Source: Streptomyces albireticuli (GTDB taxonomy: Bacteria > Actinomycetota > Actinomycetes > Streptomycetales > Streptomycetaceae). Taken from it: a stretch of DNA of 64,000 nucleotides. The stretch covers positions 1 to 64,000 of the forward strand of contig NZ_JAJQQS010000024.1 in assembly GCF_021228125.1 (NCBI RefSeq), written 5' to 3'. Each line of letters begins with the position of its first letter. Position 1 is the first letter of the stretch. Position numbers and translations under genes: made by a program. The notes under the pieces were generated by a model, which did no database searches, was not told the DNA's origin, and was given only the letters and a program-made list of their open reading frames with translations. Shown piece by piece: positions 1-9,428 of this stretch.

Positions 1-70
1 CATCGCCGCGTCCTGCAACTACGCGGCCGACAAGTACGGCTCGATGGACAACGTCAACTCGGCCTACTGA
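1..70 (+). CDS. 3' end of a probable lytic transglycosylase (SLT domain)
   Basis: Only the last 22 codons are present, in the frame starting at base 2 and ending in TGA at 68-70. The tail reads IAASCNYAADKYGSMDNVNSAY without its context. The pattern 'NIAA..NYA...YGS..NV' is typical of the end of SLT-type peptidoglycan hydrolases in actinobacteria and phage tail proteins, so a secreted wall-cleaving enzyme is the best guess. A strong terminator follows 32 bases later. The rest of the gene lies outside the window, so the assignment rests on a very short match. Confidence 0.5.
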   Translation, partial: IAASCNYAADKYGSMDNVNSAY

Positions 71-102
71 ACCGGCCCAGCCCAACCCGCTCCTGCTGTA
101 CG

Positions 103-148
103 AAAGGGGGCGGCGGCACCCCGCACAAGGGGTGCCGCCGCCCCCTTT
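103..148. terminator. Perfect 20-bp stem terminator
   Basis: The arms at 103-122 and 129-148 are exact reverse complements (AAAGGGGGCGGCGGCACCCC on the left) around a 6-base loop. The stem starts with AAA and ends with TTT, so it can work in both directions. It closes the transglycosylase gene on the plus strand and could also stop transcripts arriving from locus A on the minus strand. Confidence 0.9.
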
Positions 149-150
149 CC

Positions 151-380
151 CTATGCCCGACCGGGCGAACCAGAACTCCTGGCTGATGACCACCGCGAGC
201 ACCAGGCGCCCTTCGGCGGCCTGCGGCATGGGCAGGCCTGCCAGCACCTGCCCCAGCTGCGGTACATCTGACCAGACGAAGGCCTCCTCAACGTCCGGCA
301 AATGCCTGGAAAAGTGGCCTAGTCCGCGGCGTATTGCGATGACGAGGTTCGCCAGGGGATAAGGTACGAGCTCAGGTGTA
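151..380 (-). pseudogene. Coding relic downstream of the locus A membrane protein
   Basis: Read on the minus strand, this stretch gives about 70 residues that look protein-like, for example LVPYPLANLVIAIRRGLG followed by hydrophobic and acidic segments. There is no start codon with a ribosome site, and the frame runs without a stop through the terminator at 103-148. This suggests the remains of a gene whose ends are lost. I do not recognise the family. It overlaps the stop of the 372-998 gene by a few bases in another frame. Confidence 0.25.
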
Positions 381-998
381 GTAGGTCTCGAAAGATCCGA
401 TCCACCAGGCTGCCAGCGGCAGGACGCTCACCTGTATGCCGGCCGTGATCCAGCACCGGCATAGGACAGCGATCCCGAAAGTCCACCATGCCGTCGTACG
501 CAGCACGCTCACCACTGCGGCCTGATATCCCTGCCCGGTGGGATCCGTCATGCCGGGGTATCCCATCCAGTCCTCGGTGAAAATGCCGTCCGCCCCGAAC
601 ACGATCGCCCCCGACACGAGCCACAGGTCGACCAGGACGGCCAGCACGGCGAGTGCCACGTCGAAGCGCAGGTACGCGGGCGTCGGCACCAGCAGCCGTA
701 CGGCCGCGTGCCCGTGCTGGCGCAGCCAATCCTGCGGCCAGATACGCACCAGCACAGCGACGGCGTACCCCAGTGCACCGGCGGCTACTGCCCACCCGCC
801 CATGAGGAACAGCCCGAAGAACAGCATCCAGAAACTCACACCAGGCCAGATGCCGCTCCATTCGGAAAGGTTCCCTCCGGCGGTGGTCCGCCTCGCCGTG
901 GCCGCCTCGGCGCCGGTGCCCAGGAGCGCGGGCTCGATGCGGTCGGCGTCCGGGTGTCGGCCTTCCCCGAACAGCAGCTCCGTCTGCCGTTCCGTCAC
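372..998 (-). CDS. Small multi-span membrane protein with relaxase-like N-terminus
   Basis: The GTG start at 998 gives 208 residues beginning VTERQTELLFGEGRHPDADR; no strong ribosome site decides it. The first 45 residues (LFG-GRHPDADRI ... ATARR) resemble a stretch of actinobacterial MobF-type conjugative relaxases. After about residue 50 the protein becomes hydrophobic, with roughly four membrane spans (FWMLFFGLFLMGGW, then further spans). This looks like a fusion of a mobile-element fragment with a membrane protein, or a plasmid spread-type membrane protein. It is the last gene of locus A on the minus strand, 213 bases after the P450 stop. A role in the pathway is not established. Confidence 0.5.
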   Translation of the reverse strand: MTERQTELLFGEGRHPDADRIEPALLGTGAEAATARRTTAGGNLSEWSGIWPGVSFWMLFFGLFLMGGWAVAAGALGYAVAVLVRIWPQDWLRQHGHAAVRLLVPTPAYLRFDVALAVLAVLVDLWLVSGAIVFGADGIFTEDWMGYPGMTDPTGQGYQAAVVSVLRTTAWWTFGIAVLCRCWITAGIQVSVLPLAAWWIGSFETYYT

Positions 999-1211
999 CA
1001 CCGCGCTCGCGGTGAGCTCGAGCGCGGGCAGGCCTCGCCCCCGTCCACACACCCGGCGGAAGCCCGGCCCGCAGCGGCAACACCCTGCCCGCCCGGCGGG
1101 CTCCCCTGGGGAAGCTGGACCCACGGGTTCGCCACCTGGGAGTACGGACCCGCGCGGACCGAGCTGCCGGCGCGCGGCCGGGCCCGGACGGGCAGCCCTG
1201 ATCTCGACCAG

Positions 1212-2741
1212 TCACCCAGTCGGCCGGCCGGCGACGGCCTCGCCTCGCACCGGCCGGTACCACGGCACGCCGTCGGCAGGCACACGCGCCCGCACGATCA
1301 CTGGTGTCCTCTCAGCGGGCCGGTTGAGCATCGCGAACGACATCGCCGTCGTGCCGACCTGCGGCAGTACCGGCTCCATTTCGAGCCGCCCGAACACGCG
1401 GTGCAGCACCAGCCGGGACTCCGTGTCGTAGAACGCCGTTCCCGGACAACGGTGCCTGCCCGCGCCGAACGTGATGAACCCGTACGGGGCGTCCGGCTCC
1501 ACGTCGAGAAACCGCTCCGGCTTGAACCGATACGGATCCTCGTACACTGCCGGGTCGCAGTTGACGGCCGAGGCGGCGACAAACACCACCGACCCCTTGC
1601 GGATCCGGTAGCCGCCGAGCTCGAAATCGTGGTCCGCGACGGGGACGAGCCCCCATACCGGCGGCCGTAACCTGAGCGCTTCCAGATTCACCGCTCGCAT
1701 GTAGCGGTCCGACACCCCTTGCCGGGCCTCGGTCACCAGCAGCTCACGGGCGCGGGCGTCGTGCAGCAGGTAGTCCGTCGCCCAGGAGTACGCGTTGACA
1801 CTCGTGTCATGGCCGGCCATCAGCAGGGAGCTGAGCGTGTCCCGGATGCGGCGGTCCGTCCATGCCGGGGACTGTGTCTCCGCGAACGCGATGATGCGCG
1901 AGGCCATCGAGTCGTTCGGCTTCGCACGAAGTTCGCGGATCCTGCGGTACAGCAGCCGGTCCGCGTGCCTCTTCATCCACCACGCGCGCGGCGATACCGC
2001 TCGGAGGGCGGTATCGGTGCGATCTCCCAGCGCCTTCCCGGACAGCGCCGTCATGGTGAACGCCGCCGATGCCATGTAGCCGGGCAGTCGCTTCACGCTT
2101 GGCGTGATGTGAGACCCGACCGCGTACAGCAGCTTCTTGAACTCTTCCAGTTCAGCCCCGTCGTCCAGGCCCAGCACGACCCTCAGGATGATCTCCTGCG
2201 TCACCCGCGAGTAGAAGTCGTGCATCAGCACCTCCTCGCCCAACGGCAGGGCGTCGATCATCCGGTCGACCACCGCTACGCTCGTCTTCCGGTACCGCTC
2301 CACTGCCTGCGGTGTCAGGTCCGATGCCATCGCCCTGCGCACTTGTGCGTGCTCCGGCCCCCTCAGCAGGAAGGGCGACTGCGCCCCCAGTACGAATGAC
2401 AGGCTTTTCTTGCCGTCCTCCTGGTCCAGTGCCGCGAGGCGGCGCGTGTACAGCTCCCGGGCCAGCCGCGCGGAGTTCACCGAAACCGCCTCGGCGGTCC
2501 AGCCGTCCGCGTATGCGTGAACGGCGATGCTCAGCGGCCACGGCACACGGGGGAAAGGAAACCGGAACACCTCACCTTTCTCGATCCACCGGTCACTGAT
2601 GTCCCCGGCCCTCTGGAGGACGATCTGGAAGAACTCCGTGCCGGCCTTGATGTTCATCGGGGCCGTCGGAAGGTCTTTCACTCGCGCCCCGCCACCGGTT
2701 CCGGTGGCGGCGGTCACGGGACATACACCGTTCTCGTCCAT
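1212..2741 (-). CDS. Cytochrome P450 of biosynthetic locus A
   Basis: This 509-residue haem monooxygenase has an I-helix oxygen-binding motif AGHDTS (about residue 306), a K-helix ExxR in EALRLR (about 354) and a haem-binding loop FGAGRHRCPG (about 423-432). The ATG at 2741 is chosen because an AGGAGG site lies a few bases upstream; the frame itself stays open to 2978. The gene starts 79 bases after the PKS stop and is probably cotranscribed with it, so it likely hydroxylates or epoxidises the chain made by that PKS. It is longer than the usual roughly 400-residue soluble actinobacterial P450s, because of an N-terminal extension. No ferredoxin gene is adjacent, so reducing partners must come from elsewhere. 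Confidence 0.93.
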   Translation of the reverse strand: MDENGVCPVTAATGTGGGARVKDLPTAPMNIKAGTEFFQIVLQRAGDISDRWIEKGEVFRFPFPRVPWPLSIAVHAYADGWTAEAVSVNSARLARELYTRRLAALDQEDGKKSLSFVLGAQSPFLLRGPEHAQVRRAMASDLTPQAVERYRKTSVAVVDRMIDALPLGEEVLMHDFYSRVTQEIILRVVLGLDDGAELEEFKKLLYAVGSHITPSVKRLPGYMASAAFTMTALSGKALGDRTDTALRAVSPRAWWMKRHADRLLYRRIRELRAKPNDSMASRIIAFAETQSPAWTDRRIRDTLSSLLMAGHDTSVNAYSWATDYLLHDARARELLVTEARQGVSDRYMRAVNLEALRLRPPVWGLVPVADHDFELGGYRIRKGSVVFVAASAVNCDPAVYEDPYRFKPERFLDVEPDAPYGFITFGAGRHRCPGTAFYDTESRLVLHRVFGRLEMEPVLPQVGTTAMSFAMLNRPAERTPVIVRARVPADGVPWYRPVRGEAVAGRPTG

Positions 2742-2820
2742 GTCCGTCCTCCTGTCCGGCCGGTCACAACGACCGGCCCGTCTTCGACACCACCGCCCCG
2801 CGGGGCGACGGCGGGACCGT

Positions 2821-5800
2821 TCACGGTTCGTCTGCGATTCCGTCCCGGGGGCGCAGCGCACGGCTGGTGTCCGCGCCCATCGCGGCGATGCGCTCCAGCA
2901 CCTCCGGCCGCCACGGCGCGGGGTGTGTGATGGCCGGGTCGGCGGCATCAGGCAGTGTGGACGCCAGGATCTGCTCACCTCGGGCGACGAGTTGTTCGGT
3001 CTCTCCGGGGTTGGCGCGGAAGACGGAGAACCGGCTGGTCATGAACGTCATGTCGGCGCGTACCGTCGTCATCCGCACCAAGGCCCGGTCGTTGACCCGC
3101 AGCTCACCCAGGTACTCGCACGACGCCTCCGCGGTGCGCATGAGCTCGGCACCGGCCTGGCAGGCGGCCATGTACTCGGGGAACGCCTCGAAGGCGAACC
3201 GTTCGCGGCACTCGCCCATCCACTCGATGTACTTCGCGAAGTACACGATCCCGGAGGAGGAGATCTCGCCGAAGGTGACGACGTGTTCCATCTCGTAGTA
3301 CGCCAGGCCGCCTGTGGCGGGGATGCCCGGCCGGACCACCGGGTTTGCGGCGTGTTCGCCGTGCGGCAGGGGCGGGGCGTCCGTCCGCGCCGACGCTCCG
3401 GCCCGAGGGTGCATCGTGACGCGTACCTGTTCCATGTCGTGGGGGATCACGCCGCTGACGCGGGCCAGCACGGTCCCGTCCGGTGCGACGGCTATGTTCT
3501 CGTCCGGTCGGCCAGGGGCGAAGCAGCGGCGCAGTTCCACACCTGTCGGCCAAGCGGCGGCGATCCGGGCGTCGGACAGGGGAGTGAACCAGTTGATCTC
3601 GGCGACGCCGAGCGGAACCTTCAGCGTCACCAGACCGGGGGCGTCCATGGGAAACACCGACAGACGTCCCAGGGCGTCCAGCAGGAGCACCGGAACGCGG
3701 GCCCGCGCCATCGTGCCGCCGGCGGGGGCGATCTGCCGCCACACGCCGTGCGCGTCAGCCGGGCCGCTGTACAGCCGGTCGATGTTGCGGAACACCCCCG
3801 TCAAGTGCACGGAGGCGCCCGGGACCGTGTAGGGGTCGTCGTGTGCCACCACCGGCCCGGATACCGGCTGCGGCACCGGGGCGGGCGGCGTCCGGGCCGC
3901 GATGTCCATCACGGCGTGGAGACGGTCCTTTCGGACCAGGACCCCCTTGCGGGTGACCACATCGGACAGGACACGGACCCGAACCGTTCGGCCGGGCCGT
4001 GTCACGTGAGCCTCGACGCGGTACGGGCGTTCCTGACCGTTCCCCACGGTCACCGGCTCTTCGAATCGCACATCGCGGGCGGTGCCGATCTCGACGCCGG
4101 GAAGCAGGAACGATCCGGCTTCCACGCCGAGCGCGACCAGCAGCATTCCCGGGACCACCGGTCGCCCGCCGACCAGGTGCTCTTCGGCGGCTGCCACGAC
4201 CTGTGCGGAGGGAAGCCACGACCATTCCGCCGATGTCGCGTCAGCGGCGACCGGATCGCCGAGCAGTCCCACCGGGCCGTCGGCCCCCGTGTCCTGCCCG
4301 ACGGCGCCGAGTTCGCTGCCGGTCGCGTACACGGGGGCCGCCTCCGCCGAGCAGGCAGCGGCGATCTCCGCCCACAACGCCTCGCAGCCCTCGCGGTCGC
4401 TCATCCCGCGCACGATCCCGAAATCCGCCAGCCGCTCCCGGTGCTTCGGCGCGGACACCTTCCCGCTGTCCTCCCACAGCCCCCAGCCGACCGTCACCAT
4501 CCGCCGCCCGTACACGCGCTGCTCCATGCGCGCCTCGGCGGCGAGATAGTCGTTCGCGGCACAGTAGTCCGTCTCCCCGGGGAATCCGACCGCGCCGAGC
4601 GCGGATCCGAAGTTCACCCACCGGCGGGGCACGGCGCCGGCGAAGGCGGCCCGCAGGTTTCGGTAGCCGTCCACCTTCGCCCGGATGCCGGCACGGAAAG
4701 CCGTGAGGGGCTTGTCGACCACCTTGGCCGCCTGCTGGTGGCACGCCGCGTGGAGCAGCAGGTCCGGCGTTCCCGACTCGGTGATCACACGGCGCGCCGC
4801 CCGGGCCACGGCTGCCGGGTCGCCCACGTCGCAGCGCACGTACGTGACCCGGTCGTCACCGAGTATCGCCCGCAGGCCGGCGAGCGTGGCGCGGCACTCA
4901 CGGGCGTTCCACGCGCGCTCGAACTCCCTCAGCGCCTCGCCCGCTCCCACCCCCGGTGTGTTCCTGACCCGGTCGGTGATGAAGGCGCCGCGGAGCCGGT
5001 CCTCGTCCTCCTCCCGCGCTCCGTGGATCGCTGCGGGGATCTCGTCGGGATCGCTGCGGCCCATGATCCACAAGCGGGGGCGGCAGCGGGAAGCGAGATC
5101 TTTCAGGACGGCCGCCGTGATGCCGCGGGTGCCGCCGACCGCGACGACCAGCGGCTCATCGCCGAGGACCCACGGCATCCGTCCGGCCGGGGGAAGCGGG
5201 GCGGGGCAGAACACCTCCACGTGACGCAGGCCGCCGCGCCGGTACGAGACCGGCTGCTCGCGTGGATGCGCGTACTCGTCCAGGAGGAACGCGAGACCGG
5301 CATCCGCATCGCTGTCGGTGACCACTAGGCGCACCTGCCCGTCGGGCAGTTCCTTCGCCAAGGCCCGGCCGAAGCCGGTGAACAGCCCCGTCTCCGCTGT
5401 CTTCGCCATGTCGACCAGATCGTCGAAGACCAGCAGTGACACGTACGACGCCCCGCTGCCGTCGCTGTCCAGCTCCTGCACGGTCGCTACGGCGGCTTCC
5501 AGTAGCTCGTCCACCCCTTGCCGGCAGCGTGTGTCGGCGGCGATCAGGAGGTGCGCGCCCCCGGTACGGCCGGGCAACGCCCCGACCGGCTTCCCGCCGG
5601 CGGCCTCGGGGCCGGTGCACATCACCGCCGCGGCCCGCAGCAGCGTGCTGAACCGCGATTCCAAGGCAGTCGTGTTGGTCAGTACCACGTCCGGCACAGG
5701 AGGCCGTGCTCCGGCAGTGCCGTGAAGATCGGCGCGGCGCAGCAGCGTCGCCCACCGGCGCGGTACGCCGGGCTCCCGGCCGGTCGTCGTAGTGGGTTCG

Positions 5801-8049
5801 ACTGTCACTCTGACGTGCGGGTCGACCGCCGAGACCTCTCCACGCGTGCCTGTGTGAAGAGTCCGGATGATCTCCAGAGCGCCTTGCGCGCCGCCGTAGT
5901 CCCATCCGGTCCGTCCGGTCTCCGAGCCGCCTGTGTCGTCGCAGGACAGCGCGGCGATCACCGGCAGCCCGGCCTCCCGCGCCGCGTCCTCCCGGGCCAG
6001 GACCACGAGGAAGGCTCCTTCGCCGGGCTTCGGCGTCCCGGACATGACCTGGGCCTGGTCGCTGGACGCCTCGTTCAAGGCGACGACCACGGCTACGTCC
6101 AGGCACGCGGTGCTCAGATAGTCCACCGCCGTGCGGAGTGCCACCAGCGCCGAACTGCCACCGGTGTCGATGGTCATGGTGGGCCCGTGCAAGTCCCATC
6201 GGTTCGCTATACGGTTCGCCGCGATCGTCGTCTCACTCCCGGCGAAGCTGTCGTCGGTGACAGGCTGCCGCTCACGGACCTGCTGCAGGAAGGTACCGAG
6301 CCGCGCGGCGTCGTCCTCGTCGAGGGGGAGGCTTTCCAGTTCGCCGGCGACAGCCCGCAGGGTCATGTCCTGCCAGCCGCGTGTGACACCGGACTGGGCG
6401 CAGAAGACGCCTGTCGTCTCCCGGTGCCTCTCCCGCAGCCGGCCGTGCTCCGTCACGAAACGGTGCGCGACGTCGAGGGCGAGCAGATGGGTGCGGTCGA
6501 TCACCGAGGTCGTGACCGGCGGGAGCCTGGTGACGTCGAACGCGGACGCCGGGTATGTGTGCCCGAAGTGCTGCCCCGGTTCGCCGCCGTCGCCGTCGAG
6601 CCACCTCCTCACCTCGTCGGCTGTCGCGAGGCCGGGAAGGTGCGCCGACCACCCGCACACCATCACCCGCTCCGCGGCGGGCCGCTGCCGAGTGGCCTCC
6701 GGCAGAGGGGCACGGTCCTGTACGACCAGGTGGGCGTTCACGCCGCCCAGCCCCATCCCGTTGATCCCGGCCCTGCGCACGCCGCTTTTGGATCCGGGCC
6801 ACGCCACTTCGCCGGCCGGCACCCGTAGATCCGTTCCGGCCAGTGCCGGATGCGGACGGCTGAACTGCCTCTGTGCAGGTATCACTTCCTGGGCGAGGGC
6901 ACCGCACGCCTGGATCAGCGATACGCCGCCCGCCGCCCAGCCGGTGTGGCCGATCAGTGACTTGTTCGACGTACACCACGTCGGCGATGTCGCCAGAGAG
7001 CCGAGCGTTTCCAATTCGGTGCTGTCACCGGCGAACGTGCCCGTGCCGTGCCCGATGATCCAGTCCGGATCCGCGCCGCTGATCCCGGCATCCCGCCATG
7101 CCCTCTCGACGGCACGGCGCAGTCCGGCCGGATTCGGTGCGGCGAAGGCCTTGCCCCGGCCGTCTCCGGCGATTCCCGACCCGGTGATCACAGCGAACAC
7201 GGTGTCGCCGTCCCGTTCGGCGTCCTGAAGGCGTTTGAGTGCCACGACGGTCGCTCCTTCGGAGAACACCGTCCCGGACGCGTCCGCGTCGAACGCCCGA
7301 AGGTCCCGCCGCGCCGACACCCCGTCGAACTGCGCTTGGGCCAGCGCCACCGCCCGCACGATGCCGTTCAGCCCGCCGCACAGCGCCACGTCGCACGCTC
7401 CCGACGCAAGCCGGCGGATTCCCAGGTCGACCACGTACAGGCCGGAGGCGCACGCTGCCGACAAGGTCAGCCGGTCGGACCCCTCGGGAACGAGACCGTC
7501 CAGCGCGCGGCGCACCACCACATGTCCGCGTACCGACTCGGGGGCGTCGGTGGCCAGCGGATAGGTCTTGGCCAGGACGCGCCGGATCCGTTCGGCACGC
7601 TTCTCCCGCACCTCGTCCGGCAGGTGCCGGGTGAGCGCATCGGTCGTGCAGGAGACGATCAGCGTCTCCTCCAGCGCCAGCAACCCGGTGGGGAACAGCC
7701 CCACATACGTCCCCAGCCGCGCTGTCGACGCGACGGCCGTCGTGTCAAGGGCTTGGTAGAGGCAATGACGCAGCCACACCGTCTCGGTGTCCGCGGCCGA
7801 CCACCGTCCGGATGCGAGCTCCACGCCGAGTTTCGGGTGCGGTTGGAAGGAGTGGATGTAGCCGCCCCTGCGGTGACGGTCGGGGTCGGCCAGCCCGGGG
7901 TCACCGGCGTAGACCGTTTCGAGGTCGAAGCGGGCCGGGCTGCTGAACTGCGGGCGGTCTTCGGCGAGGATCTGCCACAGTTGCTGGGGACCGGACGCGC
8001 CGGGTACGACCGCGCCCATGCCGACCACCGCGACCGGGCAGGCCGTCAC
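2821..8049 (-). CDS. Iterative PKS subunit: KS-CLF-KR-DH-thioesterase
   Basis: This 1742-residue multidomain synthase starts at GTG 8049, overlapping the AT-ACP stop by GTGA. Domains in order: ketosynthase (1-445) with Cys200 in SAACASG, His334 in GHGTGT and His368 in KSLIGHT; a second KS-like domain (460-750) in which the catalytic Cys is Gly631 (DTGGSS), so a chain-length-factor type; ketoreductase (about 965-1200) with VGGTRGITAA and DYCAAND; dehydratase (about 1270-1510) with intact HLVGGRPVVP; and a C-terminal hot-dog thioesterase (about 1580-1742) resembling the stand-alone enediyne thioesterases (HVVTF ... GIVYFAKYIEW ... SCEYLGEL). It has no AT, ACP or enoylreductase. With KR and DH but no ER, a polyene chain is expected. 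The KR sequence style and the tandem KS-CLF recall PUFA synthases; the order is unusual. Confidence 0.9.
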   Translation of the reverse strand: MTACPVAVVGMGAVVPGASGPQQLWQILAEDRPQFSSPARFDLETVYAGDPGLADPDRHRRGGYIHSFQPHPKLGVELASGRWSAADTETVWLRHCLYQALDTTAVASTARLGTYVGLFPTGLLALEETLIVSCTTDALTRHLPDEVREKRAERIRRVLAKTYPLATDAPESVRGHVVVRRALDGLVPEGSDRLTLSAACASGLYVVDLGIRRLASGACDVALCGGLNGIVRAVALAQAQFDGVSARRDLRAFDADASGTVFSEGATVVALKRLQDAERDGDTVFAVITGSGIAGDGRGKAFAAPNPAGLRRAVERAWRDAGISGADPDWIIGHGTGTFAGDSTELETLGSLATSPTWCTSNKSLIGHTGWAAGGVSLIQACGALAQEVIPAQRQFSRPHPALAGTDLRVPAGEVAWPGSKSGVRRAGINGMGLGGVNAHLVVQDRAPLPEATRQRPAAERVMVCGWSAHLPGLATADEVRRWLDGDGGEPGQHFGHTYPASAFDVTRLPPVTTSVIDRTHLLALDVAHRFVTEHGRLRERHRETTGVFCAQSGVTRGWQDMTLRAVAGELESLPLDEDDAARLGTFLQQVRERQPVTDDSFAGSETTIAANRIANRWDLHGPTMTIDTGGSSALVALRTAVDYLSTACLDVAVVVALNEASSDQAQVMSGTPKPGEGAFLVVLAREDAAREAGLPVIAALSCDDTGGSETGRTGWDYGGAQGALEIIRTLHTGTRGEVSAVDPHVRVTVEPTTTTGREPGVPRRWATLLRRADLHGTAGARPPVPDVVLTNTTALESRFSTLLRAAAVMCTGPEAAGGKPVGALPGRTGGAHLLIAADTRCRQGVDELLEAAVATVQELDSDGSGASYVSLLVFDDLVDMAKTAETGLFTGFGRALAKELPDGQVRLVVTDSDADAGLAFLLDEYAHPREQPVSYRRGGLRHVEVFCPAPLPPAGRMPWVLGDEPLVVAVGGTRGITAAVLKDLASRCRPRLWIMGRSDPDEIPAAIHGAREEDEDRLRGAFITDRVRNTPGVGAGEALREFERAWNARECRATLAGLRAILGDDRVTYVRCDVGDPAAVARAARRVITESGTPDLLLHAACHQQAAKVVDKPLTAFRAGIRAKVDGYRNLRAAFAGAVPRRWVNFGSALGAVGFPGETDYCAANDYLAAEARMEQRVYGRRMVTVGWGLWEDSGKVSAPKHRERLADFGIVRGMSDREGCEALWAEIAAACSAEAAPVYATGSELGAVGQDTGADGPVGLLGDPVAADATSAEWSWLPSAQVVAAAEEHLVGGRPVVPGMLLVALGVEAGSFLLPGVEIGTARDVRFEEPVTVGNGQERPYRVEAHVTRPGRTVRVRVLSDVVTRKGVLVRKDRLHAVMDIAARTPPAPVPQPVSGPVVAHDDPYTVPGASVHLTGVFRNIDRLYSGPADAHGVWRQIAPAGGTMARARVPVLLLDALGRLSVFPMDAPGLVTLKVPLGVAEINWFTPLSDARIAAAWPTGVELRRCFAPGRPDENIAVAPDGTVLARVSGVIPHDMEQVRVTMHPRAGASARTDAPPLPHGEHAANPVVRPGIPATGGLAYYEMEHVVTFGEISSSGIVYFAKYIEWMGECRERFAFEAFPEYMAACQAGAELMRTAEASCEYLGELRVNDRALVRMTTVRADMTFMTSRFSVFRANPGETEQLVARGEQILASTLPDAADPAITHPAPWRPEVLERIAAMGADTSRALRPRDGIADEP

Positions 8050-9428
8050 CGGCTGTCCACCGGGAGTGAGGTGAGGAAGTCCGCGATCTGCGCGACTGTG
8101 CGCGCGGAGCCGATCGGCAACTGGGAGGACGGCGTGGCGAGCCCGTAGTGATCGAGGAGCGCCACCACGGCCTTCGTCTTTTTCACCGACGACACCCCGA
8201 GCTCGGCTTCGAGCTCTGTGTCGTCCTCGATGATCTCGATCGGGTAGCCGAGCATGTCGGCGAACCGGCGTCGCACCACCTCCCGGACCTCGCCCGTACC
8301 TCGTGCTTCCTGGTTCTTCTGCGGCGCGGCCACGAGGGGGGCTTCGGACGGCGGGCGTAACGACGGGGCGATCGGGGCCGGGGCGGTCTGCGGTACGGGG
8401 GCAGCCGGCTCCCGCAGTGGGGGCAGTGGGGGCAGTGGGGATCGCACCTGTGCGGATTCCTCCACCGGTCCGGCATCACCGTCCGGGATACCGCCGACCG
8501 CCAGTGCCTGGGCCAGTCGCGGGAACTGCCTCGCTTGCGCCTGACCCGGCAGCGTGGCCACCGTCCGAACCGAGGCGGGCAGGGTGCCGCGTACCGCCTC
8601 GCACATCAGCTGTTTCGCACCGACCTCCACGAACTCCTCGAATCCGTCGTCGTGCAGCACCCCGAGGGCGTCACGGAAGCCGACAGGCAGCGTCAGCATC
8701 CCGTGGATCAGCCCCCACACGTCATCGACGGTGCGGATGTAGCGGCCCAGCTGCGGCGAGTACCCCCGCACCCTCGGCGCACGCACCTCGATGTCCGCAA
8801 CCGCCCGCGACAAGGCTTTGTTCGCGGGCCCCAGACGCGGATGGTGGTACGAATGCGGGGGCCACAGGCGGCTCGTCCTGATCCCGAGCGCGAGCGCCGC
8901 CGCCTCGAACCGCTTCACCGGGCCCTCTTCATTGGAGACCACCGTCCGGCGCGGCCCGTTGTCGACCGCCACACTCAGCGTGACCCGGTCGACCACCTCG
9001 CACAACGCGCGAGCGCGCCACGCGGGGACATCGACCACCGTCATCGCGCCGGCTGTCAGCGCCGCCGCCTCCACCGCAGCCGTGCGCTCCGCCAGAACCC
9101 GCGCCCCGTCCTCCACCGACAGGCACCCGGCCGTGACCAGCGCGGTGATCTCACCGCCACTGTGGCCGACCACCGCGCCGCACCGCGCGCCGGCCTCCTG
9201 GAGCTGCTCCGCGACTACTAAGGATGTCGCGAAGAACCCCAGCCACTGATGCCCGTCGTGTACCTGCCCCTGTGGCTCTTCACCGAGAAGAAGGGGCGAC
9301 ACTGCCCCCCACCCGTGGGAAGCGGCGACACTGTCGACGGTCTTCAACGTCACCAGCCTCGCCGGGTGAACGGCCACCCATCCCAAGGTTCCCGCCGTGT
9401 GAGCACCGGGTCCGGGGAACATCCACAC
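8046..9428 (-). CDS. Acyltransferase-ACP protein (PKS partner)
   Basis: The protein is about 460 residues. An AT domain opens almost at once (VWMFPGPGAH) with the nucleophile in VVGHSGGE (about residue 87); the usual YASH/HAFH position reads SYHHP, so extender choice cannot be predicted. A Pro/Ala linker of about 60 residues leads to one ACP whose carrier Ser sits in LGVSSVKK (about 410), close to the LGIDSIK motif of PUFA-synthase carriers. It supplies the AT and ACP missing from the overlapping 1742-residue PKS. The start is uncertain: the frame is open to 9560, but the 44 extra residues are low in complexity, so I prefer GTG 9428 just before the conserved AT opening. No promoter is obvious upstream. 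Confidence 0.85.
   Translation of the reverse strand: MWMFPGPGAHTAGTLGWVAVHPARLVTLKTVDSVAASHGWGAVSPLLLGEEPQGQVHDGHQWLGFFATSLVVAEQLQEAGARCGAVVGHSGGEITALVTAGCLSVEDGARVLAERTAAVEAAALTAGAMTVVDVPAWRARALCEVVDRVTLSVAVDNGPRRTVVSNEEGPVKRFEAAALALGIRTSRLWPPHSYHHPRLGPANKALSRAVADIEVRAPRVRGYSPQLGRYIRTVDDVWGLIHGMLTLPVGFRDALGVLHDDGFEEFVEVGAKQLMCEAVRGTLPASVRTVATLPGQAQARQFPRLAQALAVGGIPDGDAGPVEESAQVRSPLPPLPPLREPAAPVPQTAPAPIAPSLRPPSEAPLVAAPQKNQEARGTGEVREVVRRRFADMLGYPIEIIEDDTELEAELGVSSVKKTKAVVALLDHYGLATPSSQLPIGSARTVAQIADFLTSLPVDSR

Noticed and set aside
319..1263. Long minus-strand frame of 314 residues across the membrane protein gene
   Set aside because: Arg/Gly/Pro-rich shadow of the 372-998 gene with no family motif or ribosome site.
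2527..5328. 933-residue plus-strand frame opposite the PKS
   Set aside because: Antisense shadow; composition is His/Arg/Gly-rich and the minus-strand PKS domains are unmistakable.
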